This document shows, piece after piece, positions 36,011-47,561 of a stretch of DNA of 64,000 bases; within the stretch, counting starts at the first letter, position 1; each line of letters starts with the position of its first letter. A program made the position numbers and the translations under genes. The notes beneath the pieces are model-generated. The model saw only the letters and a list, made by a program, of their open reading frames with translations, was not told the DNA's origin and did not search any database. The DNA is taken from assembly GCF_910592395.1 (NCBI RefSeq), contig NC_088318.1, forward strand, positions 4,486,756 to 4,550,755. The letters are read 5' to 3'. The stretch comes from Lineus longissimus (Eukaryota; Nemertea; Pilidiophora; Heteronemertea; Lineidae).

Positions 36011-36635
36011 ATCATCTTTCTGGTCACCTTAATCCCACACCCAAACTGTCCCTTCAAACCACGTGCACGGAGCTGTATGAATACGATTGCCGTGTGCTTG
36101 CGCACTTCCGACACCAAAAAAATCGACTTGAATCTTAATTCAAATTCGCCATTGCTGACATCATTGGCGCCAAAGACTATTTCTTTTGACCCTGTTGACC
36201 TCGCTTCTAAACATTTTTGAGAAAGCCATTCAAACATTAAAATCAACTACGAACATTATCTATTATATCACCGAGCTATATAATTACGACATATCAAGAA
36301 AAATCGGTCGCAATATCGAATTATACGGTTAGCTTGGAACTATTTGTACCCAATTACCCTTCCGCCAGCGAGACCTCGTCACAATCATGGCGCTTCTTCT
36401 TTATGGCGACGACTTGAACAGCGGAAATCCCGGTCTACTATTAAAGCCTTGATGGCCTCGGTGGTTAGACGGTTGCACTGAGGATTGGATGATCACGAGT
36501 TCGAACCCCGGCGAATCTATTTTTTCGAGTTTTTTTGAAAAATGTTCTTGTTATTATTCATTCATGTACGTTTATCAGGCGCGGATCCAAGCGGCTGCAC
36601 CAGATGCACGGCTCCTAATTGATGTACATGTATAT
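36011..36635 (+). mobile_element. Repeat block 2 with tRNA-like (SINE-type) segment
   Basis: The second copy of 35072-35700, by eye about 97% identical. It shares the same tRNA-like segment (36446-36520). Such direct duplicates could be long terminal-type repeats of a Penelope-like element or a duplicated SINE insertion. Confidence 0.75.
36446..36520 (+). other. tRNA-like SINE head, second copy
   Basis: The same A-box TGGCCTCGGTGG and B-box GAGTTCGAACCCCGG as at 35508, with a few substitutions (TGAGGATTGGATGATCACG between the boxes). Confidence 0.7.
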
Positions 36636-36821
36636 ACAAACTGTTTTGAATAATTAACCATATGCGGAATAGCCCTATACTTCACCGTGGTTCCAATTAA
36701 CCATGAAGTTGACACTGTAACTGTTTCTAGAATACTCCATGGTGAATATGATGGACTTCTGCTGGCAGAACGCTTCGTGAAATTTATTCAGTTCCTCTTC
36801 ACCATGGGTCCATACCGTGGG

Positions 36822-37040
36822 GAACATTTCAATCTCGGTGGACAATGTCTTGAAGATTTAAGAGTAATTTTGTTACAAGGTTCACTGCCTGATACTGGAC
36901 AAAGACGTGTCTGCTAACAGAAGCTCATCCGCACTTTTAATTCTATTGACCGTGGTCTTAATCGAGATCGTGGTTTTTTGGCCCATTACATACACAGTGT
37001 AGTTTATTCTGTTGTTTCAACACTTTCTCTCTTTGTATAA
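36822..37040 (+). pseudogene. Penelope-like element GIY-YIG endonuclease, C-terminal remnant
   Basis: The frame reads HFNLGGQCLEDLRVILLQG, then after an in-frame TAA at 36915 continues QKLIRTFNSIDRGLNRDRGF and LAHY. The HFN...LEDLRV...EQKLI..FN...GLNRD pattern is typical of the C-terminal end of GIY-YIG nucleases linked to Penelope-type retroelements. It stops at 37038-37040. A stop codon and no reverse transcriptase nearby mark it as dead. The hammerhead-like motif 120 bp downstream fits the known order of such elements. Assignment is from motif memory only. Confidence 0.5.
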
Positions 37041-37146
37041 TCTATTCCTGTCAACTTCATTTTCTCTGGCTCCATTCGGATTACTACCTGTCTGAGTAGG
37101 GCTTTCTTCATCAATTAGTTAAAACTGTTTGCGTTGTAAACATATA

Positions 37147-37246
37147 TATTTCTCATACCTGATGAAGACACAATTAGTGTCGAAAGCTAGTATCAAATAT
37201 ACTCTAGTTGATCATGATAAAGGTATTATCCTCTCTTCTTCCCTGT
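37147..37246 (+). repeat. Inverted arm (plus copy) with hammerhead-like half motif
   Basis: 37159-37185 reads CTGATGA, a GACAC/GTGTC stem with loop AATTA, then GAAAG. The counterpart at 34947-35049 has loop AGTTA with the same stem, so the stem is kept while the loop varies. Confidence 0.6.
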
Positions 37247-37316
37247 CTTATGTTGATCAACACGGAATCCATTTCAATCACACTTGTACTAGGTATACAT
37301 TTGTTAATATTTGTGC

Positions 37317-37616
37317 ACCAAAGGGTACAAGGACAAGCAAAGGATTGTATCCAATTGGACAGAAACTTGTGATGAACCTTTCCTCTGGCCCAAGGATAAA
37401 GTCAAAATCACAAGCCAAGTTTTCTCAGTTAGTGCATATCCGTAGGTGGCATGCAAAAATGCTCATTCTGCCTTTGAGAAATATTCTCTGGGGAATAAAC
37501 ACACTCCAAGTGCAGAGCGAACGTTGATGAGAAATAAATCGCATTATCTTCCTTCGTGTAAGTGGACGTTTTCCGAAAAACACGCTTGCAGAGATTGCCC
37601 CTTGACGAGGAACTAA
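37317..37616 (+). pseudogene. Protein-like frame with one internal stop, unknown family
   Basis: A 100-codon frame has a protein-like composition (IVSNWTETCDEPFLWPKDKV, later HSAFEKYSLGNKHTPSAERT) and is broken only by TAG at 37443-37445, which overlaps a good donor-like GTAGGT. It ends at TAA 37614-37616 after a Cys-rich tail (CRDCPL). It could be a decayed gene fragment, an exon spliced before the stop, or chance. Confidence 0.25.
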
Positions 37617-38888
37617 ACTTCCGTATTTGGCAATTCGTAGAAATTAACCGTCAAATGCATCTCCGGCTGTTTTTGGTGAGACTTTTGAATAATTAAATGT
37701 GATCTCTTTAAAATAGAGATTTCGTTGTTAAACTGATTAACGTTTTCTTTTTTCCTCGAGCATGACATTTTGAAATCCATTTCGAACTTGTTTTTTGTAA
37801 TCTTTGTTGTTAGTGTCATAACATTAGGTTTAAAGTCACGTTTATCGTGTTTCTTTTCTTAATTCAATAATCAAACAGCATGTACCAATGTTTACCTCGC
37901 ATCATTATTTCTCTGAATGTGACAGCAGTGCTGCAATTTGTTTCGAAATGCTGCAAAACTTCAGGAATCCAAAATGCTTTGTCGAAACTATTCCACGCCA
38001 TGAGAAACGATTAAGTTAACGAAACGTCTGTTTACACATCAAGATACATGTAAACAAGTAGATGTACCTTTGATATGAAGAAATTTAGGGAAAAGTTTTT
38101 AATGGTTTTTGGTCAAGAGTAACCCGCCTAGTTTTTGCAGAGTTGGGCGAGTATGTGATTATTCAAAGTTCCTGGAGAGGTCAGTGAGTCATGGTTCATT
38201 GTATCAGCTGATCACAGTAGAGTATCAAGTTTCACTTGATCCATGCACTGGCTGAAATACTGGCGCGAGTCCATCGGCATCGGTATACTACTAACTATAA
38301 ACAAGTAGTCTAACCTTTCTCTTTCGCGTACATTGTACGCAAAATTCATGTAAATGATTGAGAAAATTGTAATTCCATAAACTGTGTTTCCGGGCACAGA
38401 GGGAATGGACCGAGACAAACCCGACTTGACAAACATCACACCATGGCTCGTGGTGTAAGTCTCATCTCTGGCTTCCGTCCGAAAGCTTACCACTGTGTGA
38501 GCACGTTTCTGTAGATTCCCCCAAGACGGAAGTCGAAAGCGTTACCCGCTGTGTTTTCCTAATCAAATATTCTAGCAAATCCCAAGCAAACGGGCAATTT
38601 CTATTCATTGGGGGCTGAATTACGAAGCAGGATACATAATGTACCAATGTTCGTATTTCAGCGGGCGAGGCTCATATTTTTACTCACCATAGCACGGTTA
38701 CCATTAACTCACAAAAAGTGACAAGAACGAAAGCAATCCGAGTTTGGGCGGAAGATGACTAAATGCCGTAGTCAACAGGTTTCCCTGACCTTCGCAGGTC
38801 GATTCGACGCGAACCAGTTAGTGGATAAACAGGCGTTATAAGGATTTCACTGCTCCATTTAGACGTTAGTTTTTCTGAAGGTGGGTGC
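37617..38888. other. Non-coding stretch, nothing firmly recognised
   Basis: No supported feature. Confidence 0.4.
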
Positions 38889-38897
38889 CGTACTTCT

Positions 38898-39466
38898 GCT
38901 GAAGGGGTTATTGTCGTCCTGGGTACATAAAGTTTACCCAGGTTCAATGTCGTATAGTGAAATTGTACCCAGGGTCCACTTTCTTTTCACAAACTGTAAC
39001 CAATTTCCGATTTAGAGACCGGGGCACGAGCTGATTACCGAGATCTCGTCGGACGCGTGAATTACCGCGATTTAGGTACGTTGGTTCCACGATCCTCCGC
39101 CAGGCGTTACTGACGCTTTGACATACATGACATATGCACACGATCGAGGCCTGACGGATGGCGTAAGTAATTCTAATTATCTGATTATAGATCTGATCCA
39201 GTCATATGTGTCCAGCGAAGATGACGAGGATGAGAATGAAACGTCAGAAATTCTTTCAACAAATTCTCTTTAACTTGTTGCGCGGCCATCTTGATCTTGT
39301 ATGCACGTCACGTGACTTCACTGAGAACAAACTCGTGCCCAGGTCTCCAAATCGGAAGCTGGTTACAGTTTGTGAATAGAAAGTGGACCCAGGGTACAAT
39401 TTCACTGTACGACATTGAACCTGGGTACACTTTATTCGTACCCAGGACGACAATAACCCCTTCAGC
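38898..39466. mobile_element. Non-autonomous Mutator-like element, second member, 9-bp target duplication
   Basis: The left end GCTGAAGGGGTTATTGTCGT and the right end are complementary for about 130-150 bp with variation. The flanks carry CGTACTTCT at 38889-38897 and 39467-39475. The end sequence and the repeated CCTGGGTAC/GTACCCAGG words match the element at 22254-22791, so both belong to one family. No transposase frame was seen. Confidence 0.85.
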
Positions 39467-39475
39467 CGTACTTCT

Positions 39476-40592
39476 TTAACATCATGACCAGTTGGCACAC
39501 TGAGGAGGAAGAGGGAACAGTACTGTAACAGTTGGCAAGATCTGCTCCCTTTACATACAAAAACGTGTACACGCACGTCCAAGTCGACTCCGTTTTGTTG
39601 AGGGGAAGCCCAGTGCGAAAGACACAATCATGATCCGATTGAATGCAGGTTCTTCATATAAAACCCTCAACTGATTTGATGAAGTCGATATTTCAAAAGC
39701 AGTTGAGGGTTTTATAGGAGGAATCAACAATGAATTACATGCTTTGACAATGTAATTTTAAAAGCAAATCGTCTGCTTAAAAGGTCAAAGCAATTTCTTC
39801 TGCGATAAATCGTTGATGACGTAATATCGGAACCCGTTAACATGTCAATTGCATGTCATTATTAAGTAAAAGACCTAACAATGAGGCTGTGCTAGTCGAT
39901 TTTCGGATACAAAATCGCAAAAATATTTTTCAAACGAAAAACGGAAAGAGATTTCGCGAATCCGCCCAAAAAAATCAATTGCAAAAATGTTCTTTTTTCT
40001 AAAAGTTTTGCGAATAGCGAAAAAACCAGGCGCGACGATTTGGTGGTTTACCATAATCGCCCACATCACGCCAAGCCTGTGAGACGGATAAATACATTGT
40101 AGAGTTAATGGAACAGAACTCGATTCGTTCGTGCGCGGGCTGAAAATATCCAACATCTGTATATTGCTTTACGTATAGTTGGGATTGCAATCATAACTTG
40201 AAATGTTTTGATCTGGTCCTTTTTTGCATTGGAAAATATCAAATCACTGTTACATCCGAGTACATCCATGTACATGTACCCATCTGCATACGTTTAAACG
40301 TACAGAAAAAAAGCGTGTTTCAGCAAAGAAAAACATATCTCCTGTATGATTTATCCCTATCGATTTTACGTATAATGTAACGTAATTTGTGTAGCGGTCA
40401 TACGTAAAACTGATATGGATGCGTCATACGAGCGTGAAATCCATCCCTACTGAAACTCTCTAATGACTTGAGAAAACACAAACTTATGTGACAACGTTAA
40501 CGTATTCGTATCGATAATGTTACATGAATGCAGATTCGATTCCACCAGTGCCTTGTGACAAAATGGTGGTACCTATATTGTCAACCATTAAG
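39476..40592. other. Non-coding stretch with decayed repeat
   Basis: 39655-39720 has an imperfect inverted repeat (AAAACCCTCAACTG / CAGTTGAGGGTTTT). 39.9-40.03 kb is rich in TTCGCGAA-like words shared with 6.7 and 58.15 kb. No gene was recognised. Confidence 0.5.
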
Positions 40593-40886
40593 TTGAGACA
40601 AGACCACCATTGAATATTCATAGGTTGGAAGATCCAGACCTTTTAATTAGACGCGAGTATGTTTTTTTACTGTCAAGTGCATATTTGGAGAGGTATTGAA
40701 GAGATATTTGGTGTGGCAAGTCTACAGATAAAAAGAAATGATTTGATGAAAAAAAGAATTTGATTTTTGCTAATTTGGCAATAGTGTTTTGAGATTTTTC
40801 TGCCAGCTGGCTGAAAAGAGTGGAAATATCAGCGTCTGTCCAATTTGTCGATTATCGAAAAATGTCCTTGGTCAACTACCAGTTTA
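40593..40886 (+). repeat. Inverted repeat pair, left copy (~294 bp)
   Basis: It matches the reverse complement of 44137-44436 along its length, for example TTGAGACAAGACCAC, TGAATATTCATAGGTTGGA, GGCAAGTCTACAGAT and GATAATCGACAAAT-like blocks, at roughly 80% identity by eye. A fragment (GAGACAAGACCAC) also lies at about 43991. Confidence 0.75.
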
Positions 40887-42521
40887 CCATAGAATTATAA
40901 GATAATAAAAAAATGTAGTTTAGTATTAAAAGGTATTTATAGTTGAAATAAGGAAGACCAGTTTGTGCTGCCATCTGAATCCTGCAGGCAGCACACAATT
41001 CTAAAAGTTTATTAACCCATTCTCCCACAATTACATTGTACATTACCAACGGTGGTCCTTCCGTACCACAGAGTCATGTGCATTTTCATGGATGGGTCAG
41101 TTAAAATTTGATTAACAAAATGAGGGTCAATCCCAATACATGAATAATATACTTGTATCACCCTGTCACCTCCCAGATTTTAACTCAAATGCTTGGCTGT
41201 TCTCCCAGTACCGCGTGCCAAGACAAGAAAATAATGGACTCGATTTAAGATTTTGCAGCTAATGATAAATTATATGCCAATGCCCACACGAAAGCGACTG
41301 ACCTTCTCAAAGCTTCCCACGCGGCGAAAAAAACAGAACGAGTAATGGGAAACCGATCTGATAAAAAGCAATCCATTTAATTCTTTTTTAGATTCAATAA
41401 CTACGCTCGATTGGTTCGGCTGACCGAGATCAACACTGTTGGAGAAACTAATTACTGTCACAAGTTGATGCGAAATCAATTTTTCAATTATTATTCCAAT
41501 TTTGTATTCAAGGTTGCTGCGACTTGCAGTGATGATTATTGATATCCTACGCGTTGTTATGATAGCCCTGGGTCGTCAGCTGCGTTAAATAAACGCTGGA
41601 CCAAAACCTGAAACGTACTCATGTGATTTCCCGTGTTTTTTTCCGAGATCAACAAACCTCCAATCTCCGTTTCCAGACCCTCTCCATCATGAGGAGTGGG
41701 ATATCTGAAATTGAAGCTCAACGCTAAACAAAACCGGCCGCAATCTTGCCCATAAAAAGTATTCACCGGAACGACCAAGATACAGGAGCAATATACATCA
41801 CTTTCGAAGCAATTATGATTTTTGCAAGAACTCGTTTCCGTGCAGCTTTTGGTAATAGTTTCGGCAATTTCATTGACTCGATAACGTCAGCCACTATTTC
41901 GTATTCCGTTTTGCAAAGAACTAGAAAAAAACCCTGTCATCTGACTAAGTAGGGTACATTAGGCAACTACTTTCCGCCGTGTAATTTGAACATTTGAACC
42001 ACCATCATTGGCCAAGAATACCAAGAGCAACATAGGCTGCAGATATAGCAGCGGATAGAAAGCAAAATTTGTATCCGACCCATTTGTCATACATGTCAAA
42101 TATCATGACAAATAACAACTACAAAGCGCCTAGTATTCTATGGGGAAAGCTCCGATTGTCCACAAAGAAAAATCGCACTGATATGACTGAATCTCAGATA
42201 GCGGCCTGCTGCGTTCGGCTTTCATTCGTGAAGTCTCCAGTTTGCATTCCGTCATTTCTCCATTCTGAATGGCCATAATCTGCTTCTTCTCACGTTAGTA
42301 TCCATATCTTAGAATGTCATCAGTCAGGTTTCGATCATGCGGGAGACTGGGACTTATCTCGGATCCTTATAACGCATACGGATAGAAATACACAAAATTC
42401 GTCCTCTTTCTACAGTTTTACCGTATACGCGTATGATGATCCTCGATATGTCGCTTATCTCGACCTCAATAATTCTATGATGGAACAAACCCGATATAGA
42501 AGAATCTAGATTCCAGTCATC
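40887..42521. other. Non-coding stretch, nothing firmly recognised
   Basis: Short frames only, no structure of note. Confidence 0.4.
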
Positions 42522-43250
42522 GTGTGCATCGAAGTTCAAACAAAAGTGTTATATCACTGGTACCGGTGGTGTGCAATGTCATCGTATGTTCAAACAAAAG
42601 TGTTATATCACATGTTTATACATGTAATAGTGCTGTGCGATGTTATCGCAAGCATCGATGTTCAAACGAAAGGGTTAAACCACAAGTACCGGTAGTGTGC
42701 AATGTCATCGTGTGCAAATGTTATATCACATGTACCGGTAGTGTGCAATGTTATCGTGTGCAAGTGTTATATCACATGTACCGGTAGAGTGTGCAATGTT
42801 ATCGTGTGCAAGTGTTATATCACATGTACCGGTAGAGTGTGCGATGTTATCGTGTGCATCGATGTTAAAACGAAAGGTTCATCAGGTACCGGTAGTGTGC
42901 AATGTCATCGTGTGCATCGACGTTGAATGGAAGGGTTATATCACGAGTACTGGTTTGTGTAATGTCATCGTGTGCCTCGACGTTCAAACGAAAGGACCGG
43001 TAGTGTGCAATGTTATGTTGTGCATCGACGATCAAACGAAAGGTTTATATTACATGTGCCGATGGTGTACAATGTCATCGTGTGCATCGATGTTCAAACG
43101 AAAGAATTATATCACAGGTACCGGTAGAGTGTGCAATGTCATCGTATGCCTCTATGTTCAAACGAAAAGGTTATATCTCAGGTACTGGTGGTGTGAAATT
43201 TCGTTGTGTGCATCGTTGTTCAAACGAAAGGGGCATCAGGTACCGGTATA
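42522..43250. repeat. Degenerate minisatellite, 42-62-bp units, ~13 copies
   Basis: Each unit contains GTGTGCAATGTCATCGTGTG, usually then CATCGATGTTCAAACGAAAG and TTATATCACAGGTACCGGTA. Some units lack the middle block, giving 42-bp short units at 42.70-42.85 kb. Isolated units recur at 43430-43460 and 43570-43630, so the array was once longer or was broken by insertion. Long open frames here are repeat by-products. Confidence 0.88.
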
Positions 43251-44136
43251 AAAGGAATGGACGTTCAGGAATGCAGGACCCCATACAAAAGAAGTGTATT
43301 GTCAACGAATGTGGTTAATGGTTTGGTTAGGGTAAGCAACATAATCTTCAACAAAGGAACTCGGCGACTCTATTTACTTTAACAAAAGGATCGGACTTAG
43401 ATTCCGGGCGATTGCATTTCTTTCACACCGGTAGTGTGCAATGTTATCGATGTTTTTAAGTGGTTTTTGAGACTGCGAAAAACTTCCAAGGGTCGTTCAC
43501 TTCGCTGCAAATTAATCTCAAACACCATTGATGTTGAGTGGTGTTTAAAAGGCTGGAAAAAAAGTGTATTGCGAAATGTCATGGTGTGCATTGATGTTCA
43601 AACAAAAATGTTACATTACAGGTATCAATTTTACGGTTGTCAAAAAGCATCCAAAAATAGTTTATTAAATTTTGGTTTGATGAAAAATGTTAACAATTAG
43701 AAATGAGACAGTTACAATGTAGCTTCGGGCGTAACATCATAATCCAGGTCTTAACATTGCGAAGATAGAATCATTGGATCTCAAAATTACTGAATCGTAT
43801 AACATGACGAATGATATTCAATCTGGAGTTTCACATCGTAATGGCAAATTGATGATGAAATATCTCAATTCTAATCAACGTTCTGATATCACGCGCCCAC
43901 TGACGGTTATATATCGAGCATGGTTCCGACATAATTTGTGAGAGTCTGTGATCTCTGGTAACGGTCACATCTCATCCCGAATTTCAAAAAGAGACAAGAC
44001 CACAATTGATTTTTTAAGCCTTTTAGCAGTTAAATTGTCAATGTTTGACCGCGACGCATCAAAGAACGCGTGGTTTTGTGAATCTGAAATTTAGATTATG
44101 TTATTCCGGACAGTCGGGCAAGTAAATGGTGAAAAA
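43251..44136. other. Spacer with stray minisatellite units
   Basis: It holds partial repeat units at 43430 and 43570 and a fragment of the inverted-repeat family at 43991. Nothing else was recognised. Confidence 0.5.
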
Positions 44137-44436
44137 TAAAATGGTGATTGACCACGGAAATTTTTTGATAATCGACAAATTAGACAGACTTTGATATTTC
44201 CACTCTTTTCAGCCAACTGGCAGAAAAAACTCAAAACACGCCCCCTATTACCCAATTAGCAAAATTCGAAATTAATTTTTTCATCAAATAATTTCTTTAT
44301 ATCTGTAGACTTGCCACAACAAATATTTTTTCAATACCTCTCCAAATATGTACTTGAGAGTTAAAAACATGCACTCGTCTAATTGATAGGCCTCGACCCT
44401 CCAACCTATGAATATTCATTAGTGGTCTTGTCTCAA
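44137..44436 (-). repeat. Inverted repeat pair, right copy (~300 bp)
   Basis: The reverse-complement counterpart of 40593-40886; the two enclose 3.25 kb including the minisatellite. It could be two members of one element family or the arms of a larger composite. Confidence 0.75.
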
Positions 44437-46084
44437 AAGCACGTGTTGAGTTCTTATCTACAGTAAATACCTCCGATACCTTTCATTGCGCCAAAAAACG
44501 CCGTCGAAGTATGTTTTTGTGTTTCACTATATAGGCTCCAACCATGAGCCAATGCATTACACAGTGCAGTACAATGCAGTACAATGCAGTGAAATGTTAC
44601 ATGGTGAGGCGAAAGGCATATTTGATAGACCACTACGGCGGCATTTTTGGGCACGAAGTTATAAATAAAATGTACATTGTATTGTCGCAATATAAACCAA
44701 GTGCACCTTGAGACTTATTTCGACATGATATATGAAGGAATACATGCTATTTTGCCACCGCACCATGTTCTGCTGAGGATCGAGAGTAGATACGGGAGGG
44801 GACCTTGTCTGGATATTACTTCAGACTGAAAACAAATATATTCAACGACTTAGCTATCAGTTATCAAGGCCCATCAAAGTATAATATTAAGTTTCAAAGA
44901 TTCGGGTGTTCGATTCGGGGAGGAGAAGAGGATTATTGGTGTCAATTCAAACACCGTTAGCGTTATGTCATGGACGAAAAATATTGCCAAGCTCAATCTG
45001 TGCAACAGGTTTGGGCAACCACCAACTTCTTGTAAACCGGCGCATTAACATCCTCTTTCGGCCATTTGCTTGGCCAACTAGCTTGGATTGCTGTGGCTTC
45101 GCCGTGCCATGGACGCAATTTCATTAATGTCTACTCTTTTTACGTTCTCAGTCAAACGACGTCAAAAGGTCAGAGTAAGATGTATCTTAGGCCATACATT
45201 GTAGTAGGCGGCCTTTTGATGATATTTTCGGCCAGCAGGTAATAACCAAATGCCCCCTGGAGAGGAGTGTTGTCTCAGGGCAGCGGCGGTAGGTAATCTA
45301 TCTGACTTGTGAATCGGACAAATGTTCGAAACAGAAATAAATCGAAAATGTCGCAGGGGGGTTGGTTATTGGGTGTCCACAATTGCACAATCGAATTGGT
45401 GAAATGTCGTCATACTATCCGTGGATGGGAAAAACATCTATCATTCCTGGAAACCTTGAAGATTGATCGAGGGACACTGGCATGGGAAATTCAGATCTCG
45501 CCTGAAAGAAATGGAACATCCTGAGTCATTTCCCCTTAACAAAGCGGAACGATGAGTCGTCTGATAAAACTGCAGCTCCGCACTTAACATCTGAAAGCAC
45601 CGTATTTGGTAGCAATGTGTTGTTTCAAAATGGAAACTCTAACAAAGGCGTATAATAAAAGAAAGAAATACTGAAGACAATACCTTCCGTCCTTTTGAGA
45701 AAATTGAGACTCACTCAGATGTTAAATTTTATCTTTTGTGTTCACGATAGCTAATGGATTAACTTATAACATTTTGAAAGGGTTGCTGTTTAAAGGTTCT
45801 TTCTTCGGATTTGTTTTTAAGCAGTGCTTCAGCGTCTAGTGTTTCAGAATAACGAGAAGGAACAAGAATGGTTAGTGAATAGATAGATTATGACTAAAAT
45901 GTTCCTAAAAGATCTGCTAAAAAGACTTAACGACCTTAAAAGTGTTTAACTTTTGGCTATTTTCTTTTGGTTTTTACATTGATTTGAACCCCATCAGGAA
46001 ATGAATACAGTAATTGGGTTCATAGAAGTGGCACGTTTAGAGAAGTCCTCAGTGTTATAGATCGGATTTGAATTATCGCCCATT
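44437..46084. other. Non-coding stretch, nothing firmly recognised
   Basis: A small direct repeat of GCAGTACAAT lies at about 44566-44590. No gene was recognised. Confidence 0.4.
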
Positions 46085-46265
46085 TCCTGTACTTGGTAGG
46101 AGAGTGGAACCTCCCTTAGCGGACACATGTCCATTTAGTAAAGCCTCTCTATAGAGGACACTAGTTCTGGTTCCAATTGGCTGTTTCCATTTAATTCAAC
46201 CTCTCTTATCAAGACACCCTTCTTGTCAGTCCAAAGGATGTCCTTATTTAATAGAGAGGCTACGC
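46085..46265. repeat. Degenerate CCTCTCTWWNNAGGACAC repeats
   Basis: Three direct forms (CCTCCCTTAGCGGACAC, CCTCTCTATAGAGGACAC, CCTCTCTTATCAAGACACC) and one inverted form (TTTAATAGAGAGGCTACG) occur in 180 bp. Likely a decayed mobile repeat of a type frequent in invertebrate genomes. Confidence 0.5.
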
Positions 46266-47160
46266 TGTAAATATTCATATTCTTATTAGGTAAGTACACC
46301 GTTAGTCTTTTTTCGACAAAGTTTGGGCATCATTGGAAAGATTGACTCAAGAATATAACCTGAATCATTGAAATTTGATTAAACTTTCAGTACAGCTAGC
46401 CCACAAAATCTGGTTCTGACAAAATTATCGGAAAAAAAATCATGTAAAATTAAGTATCAAAGTCTTCGTTTTCACGATGTACAGCATGTCTGTACGCTGT
46501 CTCCGACGCTTGCTGCCATTATTTCCAGTTCAAGGCCGAATATTGATATTTTTGGTTGATGTTGTCAAATTGTAGTGATTGCGAAATCTAAATCTATACA
46601 TTCAGATTTAATGGAGGTCAATTCAGGTAGTTACAGTAGAACCGCCTCATAACTCATAACTGCGATCGGGCCCATGCCAATGGTTAATGTGATATCCTAC
46701 GGGAATAATGCTTTATAAACATTAATTAAAATTTGATCGATGGGCCTGGCCGATAAATGAATGGATAGGTAAGCTCGCACCTAGAAATAAGAATCAATAT
46801 CCAATCTTTTCTCGCATCCACTCTCTGTTTACCTTAATGGGGCGTTCATAATGATAATTGCATATGATGGATTCAACGTCCGAAGATTGCAGGAGAGGTA
46901 TGGCTGTAAGGTGATTTTGGTTTTTAAGTTTATAGCGAATTATATATCGGCAAAAGTACAAGGCTATAATACAATGGAAATGCATTGGTGCACACTGCCT
47001 ATTTGCTATGCCTACATTTATCGTATTCACTTTAGACTTGAAGAAGTTTAAATAGAGAGTAAAATAATATGTCACTAACTCAATATATCATATCTACATG
47101 AACATGTATTTGGTGATTTCTCTATATATGTTTTTCAGTAGCCTCATGTTAACGTCCCTG

Positions 47161-47400
47161 TGATAGCCGCATATGCACTTTCGCGGTATCGTACAACGCG
47201 ATTTTTATACAAAGCCACTGTTTAAAGCTAGTAGTACCAGAAAAATTTGCCAAGCGCTCCGTAATCGTCTTGTTAAGCCATATTCTATTAAATCATAAGC
47301 CGCGGACGTTGGATTATTAGGAAGAAAGCAACACCGCTCGATTGTAATGAAGAGAATAACCATTAATTTTGATATCGCTAATTGCATTTTCATTTAACGT
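47161..47400. repeat. Diverged direct duplication, copy 1
   Basis: It shares TGATAGCCGC, ACTTTCGYGGTATC, GCCAAGC and AATCATAAGC in order with 47562-47800, the spacing differing by small indels. Confidence 0.6.
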
Positions 47401-47561
47401 AGTCATTAGTTGTCAAGCTCTATTTTATAGCACAAGATAGAATAAGGCCCAATTTTTGTACACATCGATCAGCGGGCGTGGTAGATATCTTAATCAATAG
47501 AGCGCGGAGTTATTTGGTGGATGTTGCGCATGTTCTTTTATAGCGTCGTATGAAATTAATT

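Noticed and set aside
35508-36520. Functional tRNA genes
   Set aside because: A and B boxes are good, but the acceptor arms do not pair and both lie in a duplicated mobile block; judged SINE-type.
37129-37527. 132-codon frame
   Set aside because: It starts in the hammerhead-like inverted arm; the overlapping frame at 37317-37616 looks more protein-like, so this one is probably a shadow.
42748-43251. 167-codon frame with repeated SHVPVECAML
   Set aside because: It reads through the degenerate minisatellite; the unit length changes and overlapping frames show the same.
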